From Verpa conica (lineage: Eukaryota > Ascomycota > Pezizomycetes > Pezizales > Morchellaceae): a stretch of DNA of 64,000 bases. Positions within the stretch are counted from its first letter, which is position 1. Every line of letters starts with the position of its first letter. The notes beneath the pieces are model-generated. The model ran no database searches, was not told the DNA's origin, and saw nothing but the letters and a program-made list of their open reading frames with translations. This document shows, piece by piece, positions 23,896 through 36,900 of the stretch. Where the stretch lies: positions 868,001 to 932,000 of the forward strand of contig JAUFSD010000021.1 in NCBI GenBank assembly GCA_033030425.1. The letters are read 5' to 3'. A program made the translations under genes and the position numbers.

Positions 23896-25470
23896 ATGGC
23901 CTCCTCCTCCCAGCATTCCCACCATCTTCACCAGCATCAGCACCAGCTCCTGCTTCAACACCAACATCAGCAGCAGCAGCACCAGCACCACACTGTACAA
24001 CATCATCCACAGCAACGCCCCTCTACAAAATCCCAGCCTAATCACCCCATCAACCCTTCCCCCTCCCCGGTAATGCCCTTCATCGCCGCCGCTACCGCAC
24101 CCTCAAACCCATCCAGTAGCTCATCTTCACCCGCCGCACAGGCATCGGAGCCCCACGATATTGAGCGCCCACCGAAGCGGCAGCGGACCAACGCATCAAA
24201 TTTGTCGCTGACGCCGAGGCTTCCCCCGCCGCCCGTTAATGTTGCACCCCCCCAACAACAGCAACTGCCGCAACAACACCATCAACGTCACCATACACAG
24301 CAAAAGAGTGAAGTTCAACATGTACAGCCTCCTATGCCACCGGCGGCCCCGGCAGCAACGTCCCCCGTAGTTGCGACATCAAGTTCGAGTGTTCCATTTC
24401 TGCGCGTGCAGGAACAGGGCTCGAGCGAAACATTTGCGCTACCGCTTGCTGCGGTCCCAAATTGGGATGTTCGTAGAATCCTCTCGCTTTATCCCTCCCC
24501 TAACCCTTCAATGCTGAAAATTTATATATATTCAAAACGGCATCTAACATGTGCGGCGCAGACACTGGTATCCCTCCTCCGAGACCTCTTCGCCAAGCCA
24601 CCACACTCGACCCCAAAATTAAAGACCCATCGTGGGGACACAATAATCAAGCCGCTCATCAAGCACTTCCTCAAAGATGGAGTACATCTTTCTGTCGCAT
24701 TTGACGACCATGCGCCTGCCCACCCTCAGAATGTAGTTGTCCAAGCTCATGCTCCTGCTCCTACACAAACACAGTCTCACCACCCATCCCCAGTACCACC
24801 CCCACTCACAATCACAGCCAGCAACCTTGGCAACAACACTAGCATTAGCAATTCTAACAATAATGGGAATGTCAATGGGGGCAACAACCTAATTCCCTCT
24901 CCAACATTCACATCTCAACCGCTTCCATCCTCGCAGAACCCGCCAACTCCTTACTCTCCCCCTCTACACACAACTTCGTCCACCCCCTCAACATCTTCTT
25001 CCTCCCCACTAACTGCAATCTCGGCTTCTCTCTCCTTTCCCCCACCCCCTCCTTCCACGTCGCAGATCCCTATATATAAAATGTCCCGCTCCCTCTCTAC
25101 AGTTGCCGGTCTCTGGCAAGAGTGGAAAACAGGCCTGAACTCTTCTCCATCTGTCGAGAGCCTTGAGGCACGCTACGGGCCTAAATGGAGGACATCCCAA
25201 GCTGAACGAAAGTTTTATAGCAGGAGGAAAGTAATCATAGAAGAGATTACAAAGAGGATTGCAGGGGGGATGGATGCATGGAGGGCCGTGGAGGAGGTAG
25301 AGGAGGTTAGAGGAGGGAAAAGCTTGGACGGGTTGAGCAAGATGATTGTGGAGAGAAGGAAAGGAGCTGTTGGAGGAGGACAGGGAGGACGAGGACGAGG
25401 ACGGATTGGAGGAGTAGGGCAAGGACAAGGAGTAGGTGAGGAGGACGATGAAGAGGAGAGTTCTTGGTAG
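23896..25470 (+). CDS. Gcr1_C-domain transcription factor
   Basis: A single-exon frame of 524 residues starting at an ATG in good context. Residues about 394-455 match the Gcr1_C DNA-binding family (PF12550; Gcr1, Hot1, Msn1): Tyr-Lys-Met-Ser-Arg, a Val-x3-Trp-x2-Glu-Trp core, an Arg-Tyr-Gly-x2-Trp-Arg turn, then Glu-Arg-Lys-Phe-Tyr-Ser-Arg-Arg-Lys. In yeasts this family activates glycolytic and osmostress genes; in filamentous fungi targets are largely unknown. The N-terminus is a His/Gln tract (residues 8-50), then Pro/Ser-rich sequence with a basic PPKRQR patch near 92-97 that could be a nuclear signal. Residues about 170-275 form a compact, conserved-looking segment of unknown type. The middle is Asn/Ser/Pro-rich and the C-terminus is Gly/Arg-rich ending acidic. 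The antisense strand is open over parts of this gene but this is a composition shadow. Confidence 0.85.
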   Translation: MASSSQHSHHLHQHQHQLLLQHQHQQQQHQHHTVQHHPQQRPSTKSQPNHPINPSPSPVMPFIAAATAPSNPSSSSSSPAAQASEPHDIERPPKRQRTNASNLSLTPRLPPPPVNVAPPQQQQLPQQHHQRHHTQQKSEVQHVQPPMPPAAPAATSPVVATSSSSVPFLRVQEQGSSETFALPLAAVPNWDVRRILSLYPSPNPSMLKIYIYSKRHLTCAAQTLVSLLRDLFAKPPHSTPKLKTHRGDTIIKPLIKHFLKDGVHLSVAFDDHAPAHPQNVVVQAHAPAPTQTQSHHPSPVPPPLTITASNLGNNTSISNSNNNGNVNGGNNLIPSPTFTSQPLPSSQNPPTPYSPPLHTTSSTPSTSSSSPLTAISASLSFPPPPPSTSQIPIYKMSRSLSTVAGLWQEWKTGLNSSPSVESLEARYGPKWRTSQAERKFYSRRKVIIEEITKRIAGGMDAWRAVEEVEEVRGGKSLDGLSKMIVERRKGAVGGGQGGRGRGRIGGVGQGQGVGEEDDEEESSW

Positions 25471-28400
25471 TGTGGTACAGTGGTAGGTACATGCAAGTGA
25501 CAGGGTGAAGTAAAAGCGGAGAGCGGAGGTCTATTAGGAAAAAAGACTGGGGTGTTTAGGTGCTTTTTTGATGGTGTTTTTTGATGCGGCGTTTTTTTAT
25601 CGTCTTGGTTCCGGTTCCGATTCTTATCTTTTTGCTTCTTGTCATGTTCTTTTTGCGGTATTGCCGGAGGTATTAACACCTTCCCATCGAGTCTATACGA
25701 CCTTTTTCTTGCGTCAGTTTCACATATAAATATATCATTATCTTTTTCTCTTCGCTTCTTTTCTTTTTTGGAGTGGATTGATGAGGGTGACGTCATAGGA
25801 GGAAAGGACAACGGGAAAAACGGAAAAGGAGTTTATGAACAGTCGTTTTTATAAATCGTTTCTTTATTGATTTCGTTTATTGATACCTGGATACACGTCG
25901 CCGTTTTTGCTCTTTGTCAGGATGGGTGTATATTCATAAAAGATAGTACTCTAGGGACAGGAGTTAAAAATGATGGGACGATACGATGAATTCTACGTTA
26001 GATAGACTCTCTGGCCCATTTCCACCTGTGTCTGTCTACCTGAGTGCGTACACTAGATCATAGTACAGCGATAATCCTATGCCTAAACCTATGTGTACAG
26101 CTTGTTGCAATAGGTGGGAACGAGACTAGGCAAACGCGTGAAGAGCCGGCCGACTGAGCCTTCCCATGCTGCCAGTCAAGTGGCTATGAGGGATAATTTG
26201 AGGTAAGACAATGAGCTGAGACTCATTTAGATTCTCGAATAAGATCCATACAAGTGGATAGTTTCGAAACCAGCATTGATTTAGACGCTTCTAGCACATT
26301 GTGGTGTGATTCTGAATTGGTGTCAGCTTTTATTTTAGTTTGATGGAGCGGGAATGAAAACGAGTGATATTCCGTGTTTCTATTTCGAGAATCTTTGGAA
26401 TAACTTGGCAGCTTGATGAGCAGAGCGTAGATATGATGTACTCGAAAGTAAAGAGGGGACTAAAGCTGCATCTTAGTTAAACAAGAGCTTACTTCGCAAT
26501 CATAGAAGACGTAAATAAAGCAATCATAAGGTAGAACAAACGGCAAGAGAGTGGAGATAAGTGCTCCGGCTTCGGTGAGCTCTACTACGTGTTAGTAGTG
26601 GAGTCTTTTGGAGGTTATTGTGGTTTCCAGAGGGAAACACTGCTGAGCTATTTATGTGGCCTCTATAGAAAGCTAATTGTAGGCATGAAATAGAGATGAC
26701 GATCGAATATTGATAGTCAAGGGGGGTAGTGAGTGTGTGAGGATTAAATACACACTACTAACATCACAGATCACCTACCTGCCGAAACACGCTACCAAAC
26801 TGAACCACACCTGTTCGTCAAAAACATCTAATAAGCCATGTTATATTATACTACGTCATAAAATATGACTCGGATATACGCATGAACACCAGCTACTAAA
26901 GAAAATAAAAGGTCTCACCTTATGTCAGGGAAGTTTTCCTATATTATGAATACTTCTTCGAGAGTTCGCATAGTATACATTAAATTTATGTTAAAAACAA
27001 AGCAGAGCCTATCACCACAAATCAGCACCAAAACGAACTTAGGAGAAAGTGAGTTGTAGGGATTTATGGAGATTATTAAATGTATGCTTGATAGCTGTTT
27101 TTTTTTTTTTGAAAGTCTAAAAACAGCGAGGCTTTCTACTTCTGAGCTTAGTGGTAGCTGTAAATATAGGGTTTTCGTATAGAAGTACAGGTAGTAAACT
27201 GGTGCCGGTGTACCTGTGCAGCTATATATCAAACCCATTAAAGAGAACTTCCGTAGTGATGTAAATAGAAGCTCTGTTCCATGGTTAAGGAGGGGGCAGT
27301 GGTGAGGTAATAGAGAAGGACACCTTTGGTCAACCCCTTTGGCATAGAAAATACTTCCCTTGAGCGGGAAAAGTCCATTATTACATGGATGTACATTTTA
27401 GATCAGGGGGACTACTCGGCAGCCTGTGATTCGTGTCTGTCACCCTTGAGAGCTAGCGCTAGGGGCATTTTACCCTACTTTAGCTAGGGAATGATATTCT
27501 AAAGCCCTAGAGAAATAGCAAATTTAAAGTATGAACTAGCGAATTTATGATATATGATGAAACTCCTTAGGTGTAGAATTACCACTCGTCTAGCAGAATT
27601 AGACGATCGCTTTTATTGTCGGGTTGTCATTGTATATCACTCGGATGACCGGTAAATGCTGCTGTACCATGCAGGAGTCGAGTTTATGGGCATACCCCAA
27701 AGGAAAAGGGTAGAATCAAGTCAGAACCTTCTTCGTAACTTTAGTATCCTATGTATACGTGTATTATCCTCTAATTGATTCACTAAATGTATACTATGAC
27801 TAAACATATAGACATAAACCTTACTATTCAGTATACGTAGACACATACCTTTCACGGATTTTATTCCTTTTTTTATATGAATCTCTCTCTTCTACCAGAC
27901 CTTCCTAAATTCATCGCTAATGCCTTTTCAATTCTTCTTCCTTACCAAGTTTACCCATTCTTAGGTAGAGGTTATTTTAACTGAGATATAACTATATGTA
28001 ACGATAACGATGTTATTTATAAAGCCCTGATAACCTTTAATTACTTCTCTTGCATTTTATTCTAAAGAGCTTTATCTTTACTGTATTTTATATTCACTGA
28101 GACTTAATAAAACCAAAGTAATCTTCATGCGTCATCACTCGTTCGTAGAACTCACCCTCATGTAATATCACTTCCAGTGAGTAGGGGATGGCATTAAAGC
28201 TATATTACCCCGCCTCAAATATTATTTAGCCAGATATAACAAATATAAATTACTTACATGGGAGCTCTACTAGCGACTCCTATGTACCACCGATGATCAT
28301 AAATCGAGTGATATTATATGATTTCCCGCGGCAATAGCGCCAGATCCAACCGATTAAGTTTTATGTTGGTCCCCACGAATACTGATAATTTATCGAAGAT

Positions 28401-29317
28401 CAGCGCACCCAAGATTCTCGTTTCATGCTCCGGCAACTTCAGGGTTAGGGTACGTAAAGCCAATACCGGTAGATCTCCAATACATAACCCATCAATTAGA
28501 GCTGAAAACCGGCTAACCGAGTGCCAGTTAAGCACCGGGTATCGAGACATACCTTAATCTAGCACGCAGTGAGGCGGCAAGGAAGGTTGATAGCACCCGG
28601 TATTTCGATCATCACAGTGACTCTTGCCTGTTTTACCGTAGTGTTGTACATACATACATACATACATAGGCTTATCAATCAACCGTCTATATTCCCGACT
28701 CGTATGGATGGGGTACTCAGGGCTTGCTTGCGCGTCCATCAGGTCACCGAGGATCAATTGGACCGCATAGTAGATCAGTGGCAATTCGGAGCCAAATTAA
28801 AGGGTCTGAAATTCCATTTCCATCTCCAGTAATGGTTCATCTTAGAGTGTTGATTTTTTATCCGCATACATTTGAGCCTCCAGCCTCGATGAAAATATCA
28901 CAGAGGCTAGAATTATTTCAATCAGTGAGAGATGCAACGGCCTTCCTAAATAGCGCTTCCGAGATTCTTACTGCTTCTGATTAAAAGCTAGCATATCGGA
29001 GGTGGAAAGGAGTAGCAGCCGATCCCGCCCCGTTTCGGGGTTCGGGAGTCGGGTTGGCTGAGACGGGACAAAAAGCTCAATGAAGGTGGGGTAAACTGGT
29101 GGGGTTACATGTAGTTGTAAGAAACAAGCAGCAAGCAAGGCAGCTTGGTGAATAGATCATTAACGTAGAAGACTCAGAGGCAAGGCTACAAACAACAAAA
29201 CCCACGAACTATTCACAACCCTATCGTCTGACTTATTTTTGTTATTCCCCCCCCCCCTTCTCATCAACCGTGGAGCTTAATTAACCATTCCCTATCTCCT
29301 ACATTACTAGGTCAATT
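25471..29317. other. Intergenic region between the Gcr1_C and dehydrogenase genes
   Basis: The first 380 bases are T-rich and probably include the 3' end of the Gcr1_C transcript. From 26.0 to 28.3 kb the DNA is AT-rich with scattered CTAG and no gene. At 28.3-29.0 kb frames on both strands have protein-like stretches (a leucine-rich one on the minus strand at 28314-28550) but no start or domain I can defend. The last 70 bases contain a 13-C run near 29248 ahead of the next start codon. Confidence 0.45.
28647..28668. repeat. TACA microsatellite
   Basis: Five TACA units plus TA. Same motif family as the GTAT array at 1997-2018, on the other strand. Confidence 0.95.
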
Positions 29318-30929
29318 ATGTTCCGTCCACCGAGCACTCTACTTCTACGGTCTCTACGACCACGCACTCTACGACCACGCACTCTTCCCCGCAGCACCTT
29401 GCTTCCGAAGGTGGCTTCAGCTCGTAGTGCTGCTGCTTTCTCCGCCTTTGCACCCAGATGGGACGAATCAAAGCCCGGTCAATTCGCCCGTACCGATCCT
29501 AGCATCACTGTAGAGTATCCAGAGGAGAAGGACATGCCATCTAGTAAGCCTGTGAGGAGAGTTAAGAGGACACTGGGCAGTTTCTCTCTGGAAGGAAAAG
29601 TTGCTGTTGTTACTGGGGGCGCGAGAGGGTGAGGTCTTTTTTCTTTTCCCTTCTCCCTTAATCGTCTTATCTATCTATCGCATTGTGGGGGCTAGCTCTA
29701 TTGGGCCCGCTTGCAACTGCAATTGTCGGATAGAGATGGAGATGGAGTGTGCATTGCATGAACCTTATCTATCTCTATCGAAAGGGAGAGAAATTTTTAA
29801 TGTGATTTATTGTGTGAATATGAGCATTGACGAAACAATTACAGTCTCGGATATGTTATGACCCAAGCCCTCGTCGAGTCGGGTGCCGATGCTGCAATTT
29901 TAGACTTGAACGGTATGCCCGCATCTCCAGCTACAACAGCTTTGGCAATTGTAGCCCTTCCCCCCACAGCGCCGGAATTAATAGGGATGTCAACTTGATA
30001 CTGATATGACACCCCCTCAAATTCCCAGGCGAGGAAGCCATCAAAGCGTCAAAGAATCTCCTCCAGCATTTTAGAGATACCAACCCTGATGCAGACCGGT
30101 AAGTAACCAAACTAGCCCCCCCTTCACTATCCATCATTCATCCATCATAATCACATCAGCGGCCACAACAATAACAACAAAATCAGCCAAAATAAGCACC
30201 TCTAACTTACATGCAGAGTCCCCACAATAACCGCCCACTCGGCGGATGTCTCCTCTCCAGATTCGGTGCACAACATCATGCAGGAAGTACTCTCCCAGCA
30301 TAATAACCACATTGATGTTCTCGTCACCTCCGCCGGCTTCACGGAAAACTTTAAAGCCGAAGATTACCCCTACGACCGCATGCAGAAGCTTTGGGGCGTG
30401 AATGTAGATGGAACCTACCTCTGTGCTACTGAGGTCGCAAAACATATGATTGAGCGCAAGAAGGGTGGCTCCTTGGTATTCATTGGAAGCATGAGCGGCA
30501 GCATCGTCAATATTCCACAACCACAGGTATGAGGGGTTTACTCTTTTTTCCTTCCTTTTTTCTTTTTTTCTTTTTTTCTTTACCGGTAGATTATGCAATT
30601 TACTAACATGAAATGTGCCGTCGTGGCAGGCTCCGTATAACGCTGCTAAGGCAGCAGTTCGACATCTTGCGGCTTCTATGGCGGTTGAGTGGTCTACTCA
30701 TGGGATTAGGGTTAATTGTATTTCCCCAGGTTATATGTTGACTGCTTTGACAAAGAAGATCCTCGACGACAACCCGGATCTGAAGGCCAAATGGACTTCA
30801 CTCATCCCTCAGGGACGTATGGGAAACCCCGAAGACCTCATGGGTGCGGTGGTTTTCTTGGCGTCGGACGCTAGTCTATACGTTACTGGTGCGGACTTGA
30901 GGGTTGATGGTGGGTATACTGTTACCTAA
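29318..30929 (+). CDS. Short-chain dehydrogenase, probable arabinitol/sorbose type, with mitochondrial presequence
   Basis: Five exons: 29318-29628, 29845-29912, 30029-30098, 30217-30526, 30630-30929 (introns 216, 116, 118 and 103 bp, GT..AG; CTAAC branch sites are clear in the last two). The joined frame gives 352 residues. Residues 1-48 are rich in Arg, Ser, Leu and Ala with no acidic residue, typical of mitochondrial import. The SDR core begins near 85: cofactor motif T99-G-G-A-R-G-L-G106 (split by intron 1), a SAG motif, Ser243 in SMSG, and the catalytic Tyr256 and Lys260 in YNAAK. The sequence after it (NCISPGYMLT) is typical of the Sou1 / D-arabinitol 2-dehydrogenase / mannitol dehydrogenase branch, which interconverts polyols and ketoses with NAD(P). 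The exact substrate cannot be read from the sequence. A 15-bp tandem duplication lies in the presequence. Confidence 0.88.
29352..29381 (+). repeat. 15-bp tandem duplication inside the presequence
   Basis: CTCTACGACCACGCA occurs twice in a row, in frame, and adds five residues to the Arg-rich targeting peptide (the doubled unit reads LRPRT). Confidence 0.95.
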
Positions 30930-33762
30930 ATGGTTTCACAAGAGCCAAAAGAAAATACAGTCGAGGTCTCTTTTTTTTATTGGTTATATCTTGGATTTTT
31001 TTATGATTGAAAGCTTTCCTTGCGCTTAGATATGCGGTAACGAGTCAGTGGACGGTAAAAAAAAAAGCAGCTCCGACGAGTGAATAAACCATGACGTCAC
31101 AGAAAGAGCTTTATGTGTGGCTTGAGGTGCTGTCCAAGTTGATTGCTTCTCTTGGCTCGAGACATAGCTAGCTATAATCTAAATACTCAGTGCTCAGCTC
31201 GCATTTTCCGAATGCTCGGCCCCCGAGATACCTTCGGGAGCAGCTCCACGGCTGGAGGCTTCGGGAGCGTAAGGCGGAACATCCCAGAGTAAACACTACC
31301 GGAGATCCCCCGGAAGTATGGATCGTAATATGGAACCCCACACAACCAATATTTTCCTTTGAAACAGATGCAGGTACCGGCACATGGGGTCGTGTGCTGC
31401 ATGGGGGGTTCTAGAAAAACAGTTATTAAACCAGGCGGCGGTGGGGGGCGATGTTTTTCCCGGACAGACAATATATTGTGTTCACTTTACAAGAACACAT
31501 CTACCGGCCACGGAAAAGGAAATATGACCCCCACATGCTGATCACAGGTCTATAGATATATTAAAGTAAAGGATCAGGGAGAGATAGACACGTAGACACG
31601 TGGAGTAGAGGCTGTCATCTGAACACTATATCCTGCTAGGGTATGGTAGCTATTGACGCCGGGCGGGTGGTTCTCCCGGTGATAGTCAAGTTCACACTTC
31701 TCTATAGCCACTTCAAAACGAGGTGAAACCGCCTATAGCCGGATACAAAAAACGAAAGATCCAAATCCAAATTTTTTTTTTTCAAAAGTATCGTTATTGT
31801 GAAGAGGTGGTTTATCAGAAATAAAAAAAAAAGACACCTAAAACCGCATGCATGACGCACGACTCCGACGCCTGATGGGCCAACAGAGGGGGAAAAAAAG
31901 TAAACTGAATAAGCAATTATAAAGGTGCTGGGTTCATCCGAACATAGAGCGACGTACGCGAAGGTGTCGTCTAATCTTCAAATCACCGCGAAGAGCGCCA
32001 AATTACCGGAGAAAAGGAGATAGGGAAAGGTATTTTGAGAGTCGATTTTATCATTGAACAACGGTAGTACGTAAGCACGCGAAAGTGCTCACATGGAAGC
32101 TGGAAATCACCGCTGCCACCCGCGACTTGAGCATCGTTCAACTCTACGCCGGTAGAGCAAGAGGTATAAGACCGCGAGTTTAGTATCCAAAGTTCCCGCA
32201 TGACCACCTACTACAACACCAACTAAGCGATAGTATTCTAGTATATTACTTTACTGCCGAATAGCCAGGGAAAACCCGCCTGGTACATGCATAGCTCTTA
32301 GAGATAGGAAGTTGACCCGAGGGTATCAATTTTGTCATGTCATCTTTGGAGACGAGTGACTCGGTGGCGTAAATACGCAGAGGGAAAAGTAAATTGAATA
32401 AGCAATAAGCTGTTATTGTGAAATTGGGCCCATCCGCTCGGATATAAAAAAGCAAACCACGGGAAAACACGCAAATAAGAGTTTGAATCCGGGCATAAAA
32501 AACAACTATAGATGCAAAAGGGAGCCTGTACCTAGTACTCTCGGTAGAACTCGTAACGTCGGACGGTAGCATAGAGCAAAACTTGGGCCTGGTGCGTCAA
32601 ATCTCATACGTACCTCTCCGAAGAACGCCTATATCGGAGAAAAGGGAGAATACAGCTGGAGTTTGAGAGAGACAGAGCTGATTTTGTCATGTTATCATCC
32701 CCACGGAATGATGATGCAATCCCACAAGCAAAAAATTAGCCATGGTTTATCATCATAGGCTTCCTTAAAATGGTTGTAACGTGTCGGTAGTTAAGATGAC
32801 GGGACTCCCCGATACTAAGCCAATACAGGCCCGAAGGAGCAGGAGAGTCTTGAGATTTTTGTGTTTCGTGACATCTGTTGGATAACCTGGCCGTGAATAC
32901 CACTACGAGACGAGGAGTGAGTTCTGTTGCCGAGGTGATTAGTATTACCCCCGGATTGTCAGGAGAGAAATGTGGGGCAGGGTGGGAATGAAGGGGTACT
33001 ACAGTTACACATTATGTCTACCGATAGTTGGTAGCTTTCCCCAATGTTGTACGGGGTAGTACTATTTAGGTGCCAATGTCACCAGGGTTAGGGTTAAATG
33101 GCTGATCTATAAACGTCGAGCCTCGGGCGGTCCTCCCTCTATCGAAAGCACCAAACAAGCTTTCCTTTTTTCCATCTGGGATCTTTGTTGTTAGCGATCA
33201 TGACTGCTGCCAGTGCCCGTCCTGGAAGGGTAGACATATGATATCTCATCCAGACCAGCGGGCGCTGCAGGACTCCGCTTAAATTTGCGTCAGATGCCCC
33301 AAGAGACTCACGAGCGAGGCAATTATGTACTTTGGCTGAGACCTCCAAGTATCATAAAGCACAAACACAAAAATGAATCAAAGCTATAGAGCACATATAT
33401 CTCAGTTGAGACTGCTAGCTTCGGGATATAATTTTAAAAAAAAGTCTAGTGTATGTCAGTTGAGTTGTCGTTGTCGCGAGGACTCAGACTCATGCAAACG
33501 CATGTACGTTTGACGTTTGAGGATCCGCTTCTAAGCTAATGATCAGTCCATATGGAGTCACGAACACCACAGATGCATTATGAAATGCCAGATTGTTCCG
33601 ATCCCATGCATGACACCTTGCAGTATTCCCCTTAGTCTACTCGGGCTTGCATATAAATGCCAGGCGTTGGGGTCCCAAAGCCAAGAGACTTGAGAGTGCC
33701 TGGGAGTTTACCTAGATCGTGCCCTACAAATCTCTTTGACAAACCTGAGAGGTATCGACGAG
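30930..33762. other. Intergenic region, no gene seen
   Basis: The first 100 bases are probably the 3' end of the dehydrogenase transcript. The rest contains A runs near 31058-31066 and 31820-31830, a T run near 31768-31778, and no supportable gene. GGGTTAGGGTTA near 33086 is too short to be telomeric. GTACC and CTAG words are scattered through it. Confidence 0.5.
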
Positions 33763-33993
33763 ATGGATCGTGATTTAGAGATTTGCGCCTATCTCGATCT
33801 CCCACCATCGGGAACGAGCGGGAGGAATGATCCCGAATACCCAGCTATGGCCATCGTGGTTCTTGATGATAGTTACGTTTTGGTAAGGACTACCTTGACA
33901 ATGCATACGAAATCTGCAAAGAACTTCGGCTCAGGTGCCAATAAATTCTGCAAAGCACTCTCAAGTCTGCAGAATTTGGGATGGGGAGAATAG
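33763..33993 (+). CDS. Hypothetical 76-residue protein (doubtful)
   Basis: A frame from the ATG at 33763 with a balanced, protein-like composition: acidic start (MDRDLEICAYLDLPP), a hydrophobic strand-like AIVVLDDSYVLV, then a basic helix-like C-terminus ending near LGWGE. A TATAAAT word lies about 110 bases upstream. I recognise no family. It could be a small gene, an exon of a larger gene whose other parts I cannot find (a GTAAGG donor lies inside it at about 33881), or chance. Confidence 0.25.
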   Translation: MDRDLEICAYLDLPPSGTSGRNDPEYPAMAIVVLDDSYVLVRTTLTMHTKSAKNFGSGANKFCKALSSLQNLGWGE

Positions 33994-36900
33994 AAGAAAG
34001 AAAAAGAGGCTAAAGCAGAGCCTCTTCCCCGCACATGTTCCTTTTTCCCTCGCGGCAATCCGCATAAGTATCGACGATCTCTTACTTATCCCCTGTCAAT
34101 CAGGCAAGGCTCGTGACCTAGTATAAAATAAAACTACGTAGGCGAGGTATGCTGTTGCTGAGCTGTTCTTCGAGATTATTTATTCTCTGCCTAGCTTTCT
34201 CTCACGATGAGATTCCACCACCACAAGGACTCAACTGGCATGGTATTAGTATGTATACATGTATGTGCCTAGTTACCTCATGTTCTCGTGTTTCCTTCCT
34301 TATGACTGTAAAACACGTGGCCAGCCGCTAATTGGATCCCCCCCCTTATTCTGGCTTGCTGCCTGGTAAAATGGCTTCGTGTTGAGATTTGAAACCTAAG
34401 AGTTGCTCCTTTGTCGATGACACAGCCCAACTGTACAAATGAGGTTCGACATTCTCCGGGTTTTTAGGCTTGGCTCCCATGAAGTCTGAAAGCGTTTAGC
34501 TCATCTGACCTCACTATAGAATCATTCCCAGCTCTCCTTTTCTAATGCAAGATTAGAAATGCGGGGCCTGTATGCATCTGTTTACTAAAATATCAAAGTG
34601 CAAAGTCTCCCACAGTTGATACAAGGGGGGGGCGAGAACGGCCAGGGTACGTACCGGTAGAGAACCTTTAAACAACTAATTGGGCCCAAGTGTCTTGGGT
34701 ACCTCCAACTCCTAGGTTTGTACTAGTAAGGGTCTCAAAGTCACAAGACCAACTTGTTTCTCGATCTTCTCGAGAATAACGCAGTAGCCGAGATCGCCTA
34801 TTTGTCGTAAGGCTTACTTCTAAGGTTGTAAACTACTCCTGTAAGGAAAGGTACGTGCTTTAGGTCGCTTCGGAGCCCTCAGCTGTCGTAATGCATTTTG
34901 TGTGTGTGTGTGGGTGTGTGTGTGTTTACATCTCCATGGTATGTGGTAATAGTATCCTCTAGGGAACAACGTTACGGAAATTCAACCGGACTCCGCTTTC
35001 TTGCGGGTGCAACTTTGCCCACCAAGTGGGAACTGGGATGTATGTAGGAATTGCACTTCTTGTTCTTTTCGAGATGCCTCGCCGAGATACAGATATTAAA
35101 ATACCTTTCTGCCCCACAACCTCACATCACGTTTTGATACGTGTCTCATGAAATATTACCCCACATTAACAATACCGTACCATGTACCTTGATGTTTTGG
35201 GTGCAGATTGCCTTGGGAATGATTCATCCCGGTGATCGAAAACAACTCCTTTTGGTGGTAGGGAGTATGTGTGTATCTTTTTTGTATGTACTTTGACAAT
35301 AAGCAATATTCGTTATAATTTATACAACCCCGTGTCCGGTTGGAGTTTCCATAAGACGCCAAGGGTCTTAGAATGTCGAGGCTCCAATATAAACTAGGAT
35401 AGGTCATCCCCCCCCTGTAAGGAAATAAATCTGCCATTCAAGTGTTCTGGATCTCTAGATATGAAATAACAAACGCTAGATCTCTATCTCCAGTTGGGTA
35501 TATCGAAACCCCGGTAATCTGGTGCCAAGAAAGAGCTGAAAGCATTGTTGTGCACACGCAAATTGGAGTGAAGTTATCCATGAATTTTCATTCGGTACTA
35601 GTATCCTCCTCGCGGGGGGGGAAGTTTCCAAAATCCGAAACCTAACTCCTGTGGCACCGTTCTCGGACTATGATATATATGATATTATAACTCCGGAGAA
35701 ACCACTAATGCTGTTGGATATTAAAGAAGAGGCCAAAGAAACCTGAGATTTAGGTATGGCATCTGGTTCTAGAACTTGATGACGCTGGAAACAAGGTAAT
35801 TGCGGTGAGAAGCTACATACAGGTTTGGCTTGATAGGTTCGTCCGAAGACTTGGTGGCTGACTCCAACGGCATACTTTATATCCCTTGCGCAGTGCGCGC
35901 AACCTCCCCATCCAAGATCTAAAGAAAGTGATAGTTCTTGATGAGACACAAAACAAACATAGGGATTACAGGTCAACGGACTGGTTGGTTTCGTTCACAA
36001 TTGAACTAGTGCTACAAGACTTCCGTTTCCAGCACCAAGTTTTCGCTGTCGATTACGCATGGTAAATTTTATGGCGAAACCCGACAAGGTAAAAAGGAAG
36101 CAAGTGGCTATCTCGTTCGGAAGGAAGTATGCTTCCACGGCCTTCCACGTTTGCTGAATTTCCGGAAATATTGCAGACTGAAAAAGTAAGCAATAGTTTT
36201 ATGTGAGATTTATGATATAAAAATAGAAGGACACCGGATGGAAGATAATGAAGCAACTATCCGGGCTTGATAACGCAAGTGCCGCCTCTGTATATCAGAA
36301 TTTAGGTAGTTGGAGTATACCCGGGTTTATGAGCTGAATTAAAAAATAAAAAAAATTGATTATGACTTCTCGACGTGATGTTGTGCTGTTGTGCTGTTGC
36401 TAAGAAGCTTTGCTGGCTCGTCTACCCAAAATGGTTGTGCCACACATGCATGCAGAGGTGAACTTCAAACATGTGTCTGTACCCCGATTCTGTAAAGCCG
36501 CGGCCATCTGGCTTTGGCCGCTCTCCCTCTGTACTGACAAGAGTTTGACCCGAGACCGTGGAGCTGTCGCCGGCCAGGTTCCTACCCCACGCCAGCCTCC
36601 TAAAACCTCACGGCTGCATCTGTCTGGTCTCCCGTCATGGCGCAGTGATCGCACGCCCCTGCTGTTTCTGCCAGTTGGAATGGCTGAAGCCACGGACGAG
36701 GCGTTTGTAGAGGAGGAAATGAGTTAGGGGAGAGTGTGAACGGACGTGGCATGAATCGAATACGGGTATGTCATTCATCCCAACGAGTGAGGCCTGTCCG
36801 CTTCGCATCTCAACCGTCATGGGCTTTAGTTTTAATGTTCATGACTCCTGCAGCAGCAGCCGTTACTGATGCTGCTGAAAAAGTTGCATGATGACGGATA

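Noticed and set aside
25215..25811. Minus-strand frame of 198 codons
   Set aside because: It mirrors the Gly/Arg-rich end of the Gcr1_C gene and its T-rich 3' region, giving Pro/Ser/Lys runs without a domain.
28314..28550. Minus-strand leucine-rich frame that could be an F-box/LRR fragment
   Set aside because: No F-box, no repeat periodicity and no continuation; the plus strand is equally open here.
33080..33100. Telomere-like GGGTTAGGGTTA
   Set aside because: Only two units; single GGTTAGGGT words also occur near 3183 and 28443, consistent with chance.
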